Source: Channa striata
Lineage: Eukaryota; Chordata; Actinopteri; Anabantiformes; Channidae
DNA length: 64,000 bases
Assembly: GCA_033026295.1 (NCBI GenBank)
Contig: CM065173.1
Span: forward strand, 14,446,517-14,510,516
Reading direction: 5' to 3'
Program-made: the position numbers and the translations under genes
In this document: one piece after another, positions 24,501 through 33,977 of the stretch
Layout of the letters: every line of letters begins with the position of its first letter
How positions within the stretch are numbered: position 1 is the stretch's first letter
The notes under the pieces: generated by a model
The model's input: the letters and a program-made list of their open reading frames with translations, nothing else
What the model was told of the DNA's origin: nothing
The model's database searches: none

Positions 24501-27500
24501 GCTTTTTATATTTGCTTCATGTGTTCAATAAAGTCATGAAGTCATTTTATTAAGTTGGAAATATTGTGTTTTTAGATATTTGTTACTTTGGTGAAGATAG
24601 GATCACATTTTATGACCAATTCATGCAGAAAACCAGGCTAATAGGTCACTTTTGTTATCTGTGTAAAATGTTGTATTAACAATCAATAGGAGACTTTTTC
24701 CTAAATAAAATACTTCATATATGCTCACCATGTTGTAGTGGCTGTCAGCACTCCAGAGGTAAGGACAGTTGCCAGCACAGAAGTTAGCTTTATAACCTTT
24801 GGGCTCATGGATCCACTTCCAGTTAAGGTCTCGCCTGAAGTCAATGTAGAGGGAACGCAGGCAGCAGCCCTGCTCTGAGCCACTGAGACACACACAGAGA
24901 AATATTTCACCTCCTGCTCTTCATGGTTTGGGGCAAGGGCCCAGAGTTGGGTCATGGGAAAAGGACAACGGGTCACCGTTGAAGAGCCAGCCATCAGAAG
25001 GTAATGACTATGCAAGTTGCCAGAGTTTTCTCCTGCAGCGTGAGGTAGTCTAAATAAAACACAGCATGCCTGTTGGCCTGCAGTCTAAACACAGGGTCAA
25101 TATTGTAAGTTTTGTCTCACAATAGTCTGCAAAGTGAGTCACAAGGAAAAAAGAAAATGAAATCCACAACCCTCTACAACTACATTTCAGAATTATAAAA
25201 CCACACACACATGTGGCTGGTTGGCAGCGTACCGGGAGCAGGTTGTGACGTCTGTAGGGGCCCCCCTCTTCTCGCGGTTCCTCCTAACCGGGTTGTCGAC
25301 TCTGGCACTGGGCAACAGGGTGAGGATGAGGTGTGGTGTCTTGGTGGTGAAATCCGCCTGTCCTTTAACAGGGCCAGGCTTTCTTAGCCGCCGCAGCTGC
25401 TCGTCATCGACACCTGTGGAAAGGCGATATTTGTGATCCGGGGGGGTTACAAGATGAACCTACAGAGACCTTCACGGCAAAAGACTTACTCTGCCAGAAA
25501 CATTATGCTTGTTTTTCTCTCCAACACTAGGCACTTTTCCCACTTTAGGCTTGTTAAAACTATTACACTGAAACAACTTTGCTATTTGTGATACTGGGTG
25601 ATTTGACAGAGACTTTGATCAGTAGTGGAATTGCTTAATCTGACACCTTTGAATTCCTAATAATAATCTGTTACTTGAAGTAAATAGAAATGCACAGATT
25701 CTGTTGATAACTCTCCTCTAACAGAGTTACAGTATATGTCTTGTTCTGAGAAGCCAGTCTGTTTTTATTCCACATGTTTTGAACTGAACAAATACTCCAC
25801 TACTTGGACAGATGTATTAACATATTATAACAGATTTTTCCTAGACTGTATCTGAGGTCGGTCTGAGCTACTACTAGAGCTCAAAACAAGCCCTTGCTTG
25901 TCTGGCAGTATCAAAAGTTGACATATTTTCCAAGTGTGGAAAAAGCCTTACTTGGCTCAGCTGAGAGTAAATCCTGAGGAAAGTGCCATAATTTGAGGCC
26001 TAAATGCACCAACAGAGACAGTCTGGTTTTCAGTAGTTTCACAGTGTGGTTGAACAGTTTCTCTATTGTTCTTGTATCATAGTGTGAAAGTGATCCATGA
26101 ATCATTCTGAGACACTTTACAGAAGAGTCTCCATGTATCTTCACTTTTTTGACCTGCAGCACTATTATTGAGCAGTGGCAGATAAGGTACTCTCATACTT
26201 AAACGTAGGTATAATGCAAAAGAAAATAACTTCTACTTGTAAAACGTGGATCATTGTTTATTATAAAATTTTAATTTTTTCAATCATTGCAAATGTCTGT
26301 AGATCCAGGACTTGTTACTGGTTAATACCATAGAGCTAAAAACCACTGGGAGACATGTGTCCTACTCACACAAAACTAAGCATCACTTCAAACTTGACTT
26401 TCTGTTTGTTGTCCATCTCAGACATTGACAGCTGTTCTTGGCCTTTCAAGTTTTTTTTATAATGATTTTTTTTTTAATGGGAAAGGAATGTAGCTTCCAG
26501 GACAACATTTCTGAGGATCAACAGAGGTCTATGACAGAGGTGAACAACTTAAATTGGGTTCTGCGTTCACATACGTTTACAATAGATGCCAGTCATTGTT
26601 AGTTTTAGTCTTTTTATGGGACAGTAACAAAAAAATAGAAAATTACCATGCTCCAACTTTAAAAGACAGGAAGAATTTTACGTGGCATTCTGGTTTCTAA
26701 CAAGTCATCAATATGTGCAACAATGTGCTCAAACTAAACACTGTGTTTCTGTAGCTTGTTAACTGAAAAATATCTTTGCAAAACATTTGCAAAACCTTAA
26801 CATCTTACTCTGTAAAAATCAATAAGAACCAAAGCTAATTGCAACTTGTGTAAAAAATTGATTACCCATAAATACATACCTACAAATATTTTAAATGGTA
26901 GTAGAAGTACATAACATTAATTCTCAAGTAAAAGTGCAAGCAGATGCTTACAACATATTACTTTACACTGCAAGTAGAAGTATCACTTCAGGGTATTTTT
27001 ACAAGATTCCAGGAACTGCTAAGGGACAAGAAAGGAAAATATTTTATTTTTATTTTTTTTATTTTTACTCAAATCTTAAAAGTATCATTACCACAATGCT
27101 GAAATATTTTATTAGAGTAGAGAAGCCTTTTTTAGTTTTACTTAACTAAAATTAAAGTGTTTAAATATACTACAATATGAAGATTGATACATGTAATATT
27201 AGATTACAATTACTCAATCATTTATGTGTATCATTTCTAATAATAATACATTGTAAATTATTTTCTGCCTGTGCTGAATCTGCACTCAAACACAATGGAG
27301 TAAAGAAGTGCAGTGATGCCCTGTGAAATACAGAGGACTCAAAGTAATATTTCTATAAAATGAAAATAATCAAGTGGAAGTAAGTGTACATAGATAGCTT
27401 TCACCACTATGTATAAATGCCAAGGTATAGCAGGAAAACAAAAAATCAGCAAAGAACCTGCAAACAGAGCCTCCAGCTCCTCGCTCTTGTTAGGAACAAT

Positions 27501-29954
27501 ATTGTTGGTGGATGGGACGAAGGTGCAGCAGGGACAGTGGACGCCCAGCTTAAGTCCAAGATTATTCTCTGGAGAAGAATAAAAAGAACATTCACAGAGA
27601 TTAAATATACTATCCTATGTTACAGGGATTATTCTGGGAAATCTTGGGAAGGATCGAACCTGGATCTGACACCCATTCCTTCACGGTTTCTGTGACATCC
27701 AAAGAGATCCACGCTCCTTTCGCTTTAGGCTGAACAGTGCGGGAGTCGATATAACGCTGAGTGGAGGTGCTTTCCTCATCTGCCTTCAGCAACTGAAACA
27801 GCAGACAGACACACAGATAGAGTGATAGAAATGATATACACAAACATTTTCATTTTCACGAAACATTATAATGTGTGGTTAAGGGACAAAGAGTTCATCA
27901 TTGTCGTGTATCACTGTGCAAACAATAAATCTGCTAATACATAAATTATGCTCATACATAAATTATGTAAGCTCACTTTGCTGAGGCTATGCAATAGGTG
28001 TAAGGGTCTCCCTTGCCAAAATATAAATGAATTTTAAATGGTAAAGATCTTGTGTCATAATAGTGTTTTTGGCCTAAATCCCAAAGTCCTAAAGGGATTA
28101 TCTGCATGAAAAACCCAGAATTATTTATTTACAAAATTACTTTTAAGATTTTTCTCTTATTTGGACAGTAAAAATACTGATAGTTCTGCGTCGGTTGTAA
28201 TACCATTGGAAAAATGCGACTTTAATAAACCACACATTGGATCTGCCTCATCACTCCAAACAATTCTTGATTACAGCACATCATGATTGTACCGTTGCTC
28301 CGAGTCTTGGTTTTACCTGACAGATCTCCACTCTCTGCTCTGAGGCCCGGGCCTGCGGGTTGGGAGCTCTGAAGATCCTGAACTCGGCTTTGACCAGGGT
28401 GTTGTTGGTCAGATCGACCCCTCTGACATCAAAATGGACGACTCTGTAGTGCGGGCTGGGGGCTGCTGGCTGCACTGCATCTAGAAGAAAAACCAAAGCG
28501 TGAAATATGACTAATGCATCGCTGCAGGTCTGATGCGTTATGATGATGCATGATTACTTGTAATGATTGTAAAGTGTTTAATTATTGCATTAGGGGGTTA
28601 AACTGTACTAAATATCACCAAATATTAAACCAGTTGTGTTTTTATGTAGCGGCAGGAACATTAAACTCTCTCAAACACAAACCAACAGACCCAGGTTCTA
28701 CCACTATGAAACGTCTTGCTCAAGAGCAGGGGGGGGGGGGCAAACAGGCAGTGACACCCAATATTTGTATAGATGGATTAATTTGTGCCCAGACTGTAGT
28801 TAAGTGAAACTGTAACTTTAGTGACACTTAATACCACAAATATTCAGCACTTCTAAGGGAATTATTGTCCTTTTTAGTTTTATGCAATTTACCTTCTAGG
28901 AAAAACATTTTACAAAACGAATATTAAACTTGTAGTTGTAAGCACATACAGTTGTAAGTGTTAGTTAAAGAATTTGGTGGTGTGTAGACAATAAAACACA
29001 GCTGCAATATTACAAAATGTTACTACAGCACAAGCTGAAGTTGCTGCTAAATGCTACATCCTAACACTTAAAATGTCCTCAAATCTATACACAGACCATT
29101 CATTAAAATACTAATTATAAGTTTACATATTGTCCCTCTATGGGGCTACATAGGTGCTACTACTTTAGAAACTAGTATCAGAGTGATGGTGAAGACCCAG
29201 ATTTCTCTTCTTTTAATAAAGCAGATCCTCCCACACTCACACCCGATTAAAACACCAGACCATCATTTCCCCTTCAGATGAATCAATGAGATAAGAAAAA
29301 ATAAGATTGGATAATTTCCCAAAGGCTTCCCATAATCTGCATAATCTGATCATACTTTAGGTCCTTTTGTCAGTAGAAATGAGCACTGAAAGGCTTTACA
29401 ATCTTGATGCACCACTGTGCGACATAAATAAATCGTACTGCTTTCACACTGGTTGTAGAGATTAAACGCAAATGATTAACTATCCTTCCCTGAAAAAATG
29501 AAGGACAAATATGATTTCTCCTCAAAACACGTCATTGATCGAGGGGCTACACCATGTTGTGTGCAGCGGTGGCCCTCCCCGGACCCCCGGACTCACTGGT
29601 GGCCGTGCGGGGGGGCAGCATGTCGATCCTCTGAACCTCTTTGGCGTAATAATCCTCCTCGCTGCTCTCGCGCTCGCACGTCGACTCGGCGAAGCGCGCG
29701 CGCTCCTTCAGCAGCTCCCGCGTGCTGTTGTAGAGCAGCAGGACCTCCGCGGGCACGGGCCCGGGAGGCGGCGCGTCGTCGTCGTCCGGCGGGCTGCGGA
29801 TGCGGAGCTTGCTGAGGATCTGCCCGCGGACCGCCTCGATGCGCCGGGACTTCTGCGCGTCCAGGTTGATGGACTGGCACGTGTTGAGCCCCTGCACCAA
29901 GAACACACCGGAGAACCGGAGCAGCAGCAGCAGCAGGACACGGGGCGGCCACAT
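21537..29954 (-). CDS. TGF-beta ligand precursor, TGFB2/TGFB3-like (candidate fish tgfb5 / TGF-beta 6)
   Basis: Exons in gene order: 29954-29597, 28480-28317, 27792-27660, 27568-27458, 25413-25233, 24882-24729 and 21695-21537. All are GT-AG and in phase, giving 419 aa. Secreted homodimeric growth factor made as a latent complex. Residues 1-22 form a leucine-rich signal peptide. C26 is the expected latent-TGF-beta-binding-protein cysteine, NST at 76-78 a glycosylation sequon, and HCPCC at 229-233 the prodomain dimer cysteines. RNREKR (300-305) is the furin site. The mature peptide is 306-419 (114 aa) and keeps all nine ligand cysteines (314, 322, 323, 351, 355, 384, 385, 416, 418). The prodomain resembles TGFB2 (CERESSEEDYYAKEV, TQRYIDS, CCTFVPS) and lacks an RGD. 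The C-terminal half reads like TGFB3 (YYVGR, MVVKSCKC). The mature N-terminus is unlike TGFB1-3, and the last residue is Arg instead of Ser. Confidence 0.93.
23305..23345. repeat. Fragment of a teleost interspersed repeat (probably non-autonomous DNA transposon)
   Basis: 'aggaacagtttgggaaatgtgcttactc' resembles the start of a common fish miniature element. Only this short stretch is recognisable. A related, longer piece lies at about 31185-31335. Confidence 0.35.
23560..24645 (+). mobile_element. Decayed Tc1/mariner transposon in TGF-beta intron 6
   Basis: Transposase remnants are readable in pieces on the plus strand. Translated fragments around 23835-23970 resemble the Tc1 'GRT..E..LQKKH..MSEVCKIQP..LLGKCLVDKQR' stretch, and 24075-24110 reads as the 'GNIMVW.CFAA' stretch, all with frameshifts and stops. 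The 3' end near 24415-24640 ('aactactactggaagtg', 'attgctgccaaagtaggt', 'gtgttcaataaagtcatgaa', 'cattttatgaccaattcatgcag') matches the trailer of a common fish Tc1-like family. It differs from the 18-19 kb copy. It lies antisense to the host gene and is inactive. Confidence 0.7.
28729..28740. repeat. G homopolymer run
   Basis: Twelve consecutive G in TGF-beta intron 1, next to sequence resembling a SINE fragment ('acccaggttctaccactatg...'). Prone to length error in assemblies. Confidence 0.9.
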
Positions 29955-30150
29955 GGTCCGGACGAGACGAGGGACGGAGACGCTGATCCGGCCGAGACGA
30001 GGGACGGAGACACTGATCCGGCTGAAACAGCCGAGTCCACCGAACACACAGAACCGTGCGCGTAAAGCGATTTTTAGATGACAGTTACTTGAATGTCTCC
30101 AAGGTAGCAATATCCAGTTCTGACTGTGTACTTTAGTCAAAACCACTTTA
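29955..30150 (-). promoter_or_regulatory. TGF-beta gene 5' leader with a 30-base tandem duplication
   Basis: Immediately upstream of the chosen start, a 30-base unit is duplicated (29961-29990 and 29991-30020, two mismatches). The start context is ACC-ATG, with A at -3. The frame stays open upstream to another ATG at 30146, which would add 64 residues including a duplicated ten-residue segment. I prefer the internal ATG at 29954 because a typical signal peptide follows it directly. This leader and exon 1 are strongly GC- and CpG-rich against AT-rich surroundings, suggesting a CpG-island promoter. Confidence 0.55.
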
Positions 30151-31184
30151 TGTGAAGAAGAAAAACCACATCTGCTGACTTTACATTTATTCAGATGGTA
30201 CTTTTATACCAATGTTCATTCATGCGCACTGTTTTAACACATCTATTTAAGTTAGTGTATATAAAAACCATCTGATTTTATGATGTCTCACAAATTCACA
30301 GAGTCGGAGTCTGGCTCCGGTTTTGTGGCTCCCCGGTCGGTTACGGTGTTATCCGTCTCCGTTGTCCATCCTCACATGTCACAAGAGCTTCCAGGAGAAC
30401 CACAGTCTTCACAGGAGCTCAGCCCATGTCGCAAATCCTGCACATAAAAACCTGAACTGCTCGGCTCATCTGCAGTTACAGGGTTCCCGTGCCTTTACCT
30501 CCCAAACACCCATATGTGGAGCAAAAAAGTTTCCCATATCCGCTTCAAGAAAATGTAGTTAGAGCTTAAAAAAAAGCCAGCGAGGTCCTCCCATTCACTC
30601 CTATAGGTAAACAGAAATCAGGCTGTGCCAAAACATAGGAAACACGGCTGATTTATGTCGGAGAAACCATGGTGGGCTCATATAAACATCAAAACATAGA
30701 AAACGTCAGACGGCATAAAAACACATGACGCAAAAGAACATATGAAAGAAGTCCTTGTTCTATGATTAAAATTTAAAAAAAGAGTTTACTTTACAACAAA
30801 TTACAGATCCCCGGTTTAAATGAGCTCCAGCCTGATGTATGCTGGGCTGAGAACTCTGCTGAAAACCCTGAGACCTGCTGCATGATGTGGTTCCATTATC
30901 CTGCAGATCCTCTCTGAGAAATGATCTGAGCCCCAGACAGAAAGAGTCTGGAAGGGAGGGACTGGATGCAGAGAGCTGGTGGTGGTGGGGGAGGGCTGCC
31001 ACCAAAATGAAGGGAGTGTGATTATGTGGGCAAGAGCCATCTTCCTCTCAGCAGAGGAGGAGCACACACACACACAGACACACATTCAGTTTCGACTCTC
31101 CAAAAAACACTGGCACCACCCTCTCCGTGCAGGTGAAGTCTCCGGAGGGCATATCAGGATTAAAGGATTAATACTGTGCATTAA

Positions 31185-31335
31185 TGCATTTTGGGGAACG
31201 TGCTTGTTCAGTTTCTTGCCCTCAATCAGAGGAGACTGATGACTTACAACTCCCATATCTGCACAGTAGATAGGAAAGGAGGCTAAAGCCAACGGCCACT
31301 TAGCTTAGCACAAACACTGGAAGTTAAACCGTTAG
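31185..31335. repeat. Fish miniature-element fragment
   Basis: 'attttggggaacgtgcttgttcagtttcttgccc...' and '...ggctaaagccaacggccacttagcttagcacaaacactggaa' resemble the two halves of an abundant teleost non-autonomous element. The class is not certain. Confidence 0.45.
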
Positions 31336-31369
31336 TTCAGTGTGAAAGCAACATTTGTCTTTTCACTGA

Positions 31370-32260
31370 CCTCTCATTTGACACTGTTGATCACACACGT
31401 TTGATAAACTTTTTATTATGGATTAGCATGTCAGACCAAGCCACTTCTTGGTTTGTTTATTACCTTTTACATAGAACACAGTGTGTTCCATTGGCTGGTT
31501 CTACCTCTTCCTTCCTGGAAGTCTCTAAAGGAGTTCTGCAGGGCTCGCTCTTAGGACCCATTTTATTCTCCATTTATATCAATAATCTCTCAAGTGCCTT
31601 GTATCATTTTTATGCTGATTACACATTATCTTATTGCTATTGTTCTTCACTTGCCCAGGCCTTAGAGTTTTTACAATCTGCTTCAAATATTCTTCAGTCT
31701 TGCCTACAGACACTGAAATTGGTTTTAAATGCAAATAAATCCAAAGCAATGGTATTTTTTACATTCATGCAAGTTACCAGAGACTGTTCCATTAATAACA
31801 ACTGCCCAAGGGAAACCAATAGTTTTCAGTTCTAACTATGTGGGCTTTTTACTTGATCTGGAGCTTTCTTTTGAAGCACACTTTGCCAGCTTGGTTTGCA
31901 AATTAGGGTGAAGCTCAGGTTTTATTATCGTAACAAATCTTGCTTCTTCCTCAGAGCGCCTACGTGTCCTGTATCAGCAACCTTTTCACCTCTGTTCGAT
32001 TATGGTGATTTACTATACATTAGTGCCTCAGTCAAATGTCTTCAGTGTTTAAATACAGTCTATCATAATGCAGTTTATCTCAATGCCTTCAGGTTTGTTA
32101 TGGGTTGTAGTCATCTAATACGTCATTGTGAATTGTATCCCAAAGCAGAGTGGCCGTCTTTGAGCATTCCAAGATATACTCTGGTTTATAAGGCTCTTCT
32201 CTGCTTGGCTTCGTTATATTTACGCTCTCTTCTAGAAAGAACCAAAAGTCGTTATGCTTT
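31370..32260 (+). mobile_element. Degenerate non-LTR retrotransposon reverse-transcriptase fragment
   Basis: Translation at 31401-31835 shows reverse-transcriptase blocks: KGVLQGSLLGPILFSIYINNL, then HFYADYT where the catalytic YADD should be, then LVLNANKSKAMVF. The frame then shifts, and 31896-32260 continues with the C-terminal LINE region (FDYGDLLYISAS, KAEWPSLSIPRYTLVYKALL). The second catalytic aspartate is replaced by Tyr and there is at least one frameshift, so this is a dead 5'-truncated copy. The clade is not resolved. Confidence 0.8.
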
Positions 32261-32279
32261 GAGTTCGTGTGACAGACAT

Positions 32280-32445
32280 CAGTCCCCAGTCTGTGTCATG
32301 GCCAACAGAGACAGACAACCATTCACACCTACCAGCAATTTAGAACCAACCAGCCCAACCTGTATGTCTTTAGACTGTGGAAAGAAACAAGAGTAACTAG
32401 GGATTCGAACCAGGGACCTTCCAGTGGTGAGGAGGAAGAGCTTAT
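32280..32445 (+). repeat. Widespread teleost repeat copy
   Basis: 'gccaacagagacagacaaccattcacacctaccagcaattta' followed by 'tgtctttagactgtggaaag' and 'attcgaaccagggaccttcc' matches a very common fish interspersed repeat. The same family recurs at about 51015-51315. It directly follows the LINE fragment, so it could be part of that insertion. Confidence 0.6.
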
Positions 32446-33743
32446 TGCCCATCGCCATGTTGCCCAGAAAGATCTTCTCATTACTAACTATATGCTTTTT
32501 AACTGTTATTTCAACCCATTTAAAAATACCACGAACGTTAATAAACACATGACTTTCTGACATGTAAACAGTGTTCACATCAACATGCAAGCAGCAAACT
32601 TAATAGTGGCCAAATTGGATATTTCTGAATAAAAGAAACATGGAGAAACATTTTTAAACATATTGGTGGTTAGACTTTATTCAGTTTGGACAGATCCAGG
32701 TTAGGCTGGCTTTTTTTGGGTCATGCTATATATTTCATGCATATGGAATGACTATTTCCAGGGGAGAGCAAAGAGGTACATTTCTATTAACATCAAACTT
32801 TAAACATCAAAAAAAGTAAATGGAGGGAGAAATAATATGCATGAGTTCATAGTAGTAATTTCAAAATGCTGCTTTAGTGCTGATCTCAGTGTGATTTTCG
32901 GCTTAGGCTCATTCATGCTGACAGTTAAAGGCTTATCCTAATGTTATTAAATCACTGCCCTGACAGCCCAGCCCTTTTTATCTGTATCTTTTTAAGCTTT
33001 CAATCTGGCTCTTTTCTTTCCTCTCTGTTCCTCTTCAGTCTTATTGTTAATTACAGCTCAGTACTTGGAGAGGACTGTTAATCTGTCAGAGTTGGCTTTT
33101 ATTGCTGCTCTGCTGCCATCCCATTATACCGTTATTATAGTTGCGGGTGCAGGCCTATAATTCCTCTAAGTAGAAGGAAAAGGTAGGAGAGATCCAGGCT
33201 GCCTGAAGGCTTCTGGTCATGGCAACCGCCCCCCTTTACAGTCTGTCCTGGCAAAGTTTCTAAAAATGATAAAGCCGCCTGTGAACAAACAGACTCCTGT
33301 CTCGACTTGACTGGTGCACCACCTCAGACAGCCAGAAACTATTGGAAAAATACCTAATTTGTCTATGTGGGCTTCAGTTCTCTTTCAACTACCTTAAAAG
33401 ATCAAATGCACCATCTCAGATCACAGGACCCTGCCCAGGTGGGGTGTTGTGTGTGCATGACGTAATGTGGAATTTAAACGGAAAAACATAAAAAATAAAG
33501 ACTTCCTCAAAAACAACTTTTGGACTGCAGTTTTTTTTATGTCTCTTTTGCTCAAAGCCAAATATAGACAAACCACTGCCACGTCATCTGGCCTGCAGTA
33601 CTTTCTTAAATGCTAAGAGAGGACAAGATGGGGTTTGCAAGCATCTGCACACACAAGTGTGGTTGTATATTATCATCTTGTCTGCATCCATATTTTATAC
33701 AAACACCTGAAACATTTTTGGCTCTCATGGACAGCTAGACAGT

Positions 33744-33749
33744 TTTATT
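33744..33749 (-). terminator. Candidate poly(A) signal of TRMT112
   Basis: TTTATT on the plus strand (AATAAA on the gene strand) lies about 230 bases after the TRMT112 stop. It is the best nearby hexamer. Confidence 0.45.
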
Positions 33750-33977
33750 GAAAAAGAAAAAGAACAAACCCCACAATAAAAAATATAAATACAAATCCAG
33801 TGGGGTTAATCTGAGGCAACATTTTCATTAGTTCAAATCTTTTCCCTCCATTTAGAACTGCAATTAGCCAAACAGCGTGGCCTATTTTCTCATGGCACCA
33901 AGTCAAATCAGACTCCAGCCTCTCTCTCCTCTCTTTGAACACCCACAGTCCCACAGCGGGTGCGAGACGCACCGAGT

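Larger units (their letters stand above)
30151..33743. other. Intergenic region between TRMT112 and the TGF-beta gene
   Basis: No host gene recognised. It holds a fish miniature-element fragment (about 31185-31335), a decayed LINE (about 31370-32260) and a copy of a widespread fish repeat (about 32280-32445). The remainder has no feature I can name. Human PRDX5, which neighbours TRMT112, is not seen. Confidence 0.55.

Noticed and set aside
27655..27675. Alternative splice donor GTGTCA right after EW in TGF-beta exon 3
   Set aside because: It would break the frame with exon 4. The next donor (GTTCGA at 27659) keeps phase and gives the expected EWVSDP-ENNLGLKL junction.
29511..30065. 184-residue plus-strand open frame across TGF-beta exon 1
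   Set aside because: It is the antisense shadow of the GC-rich exon 1 and its leader. It has no recognisable domain, and the minus-strand frame gives a clear TGF-beta prodomain.
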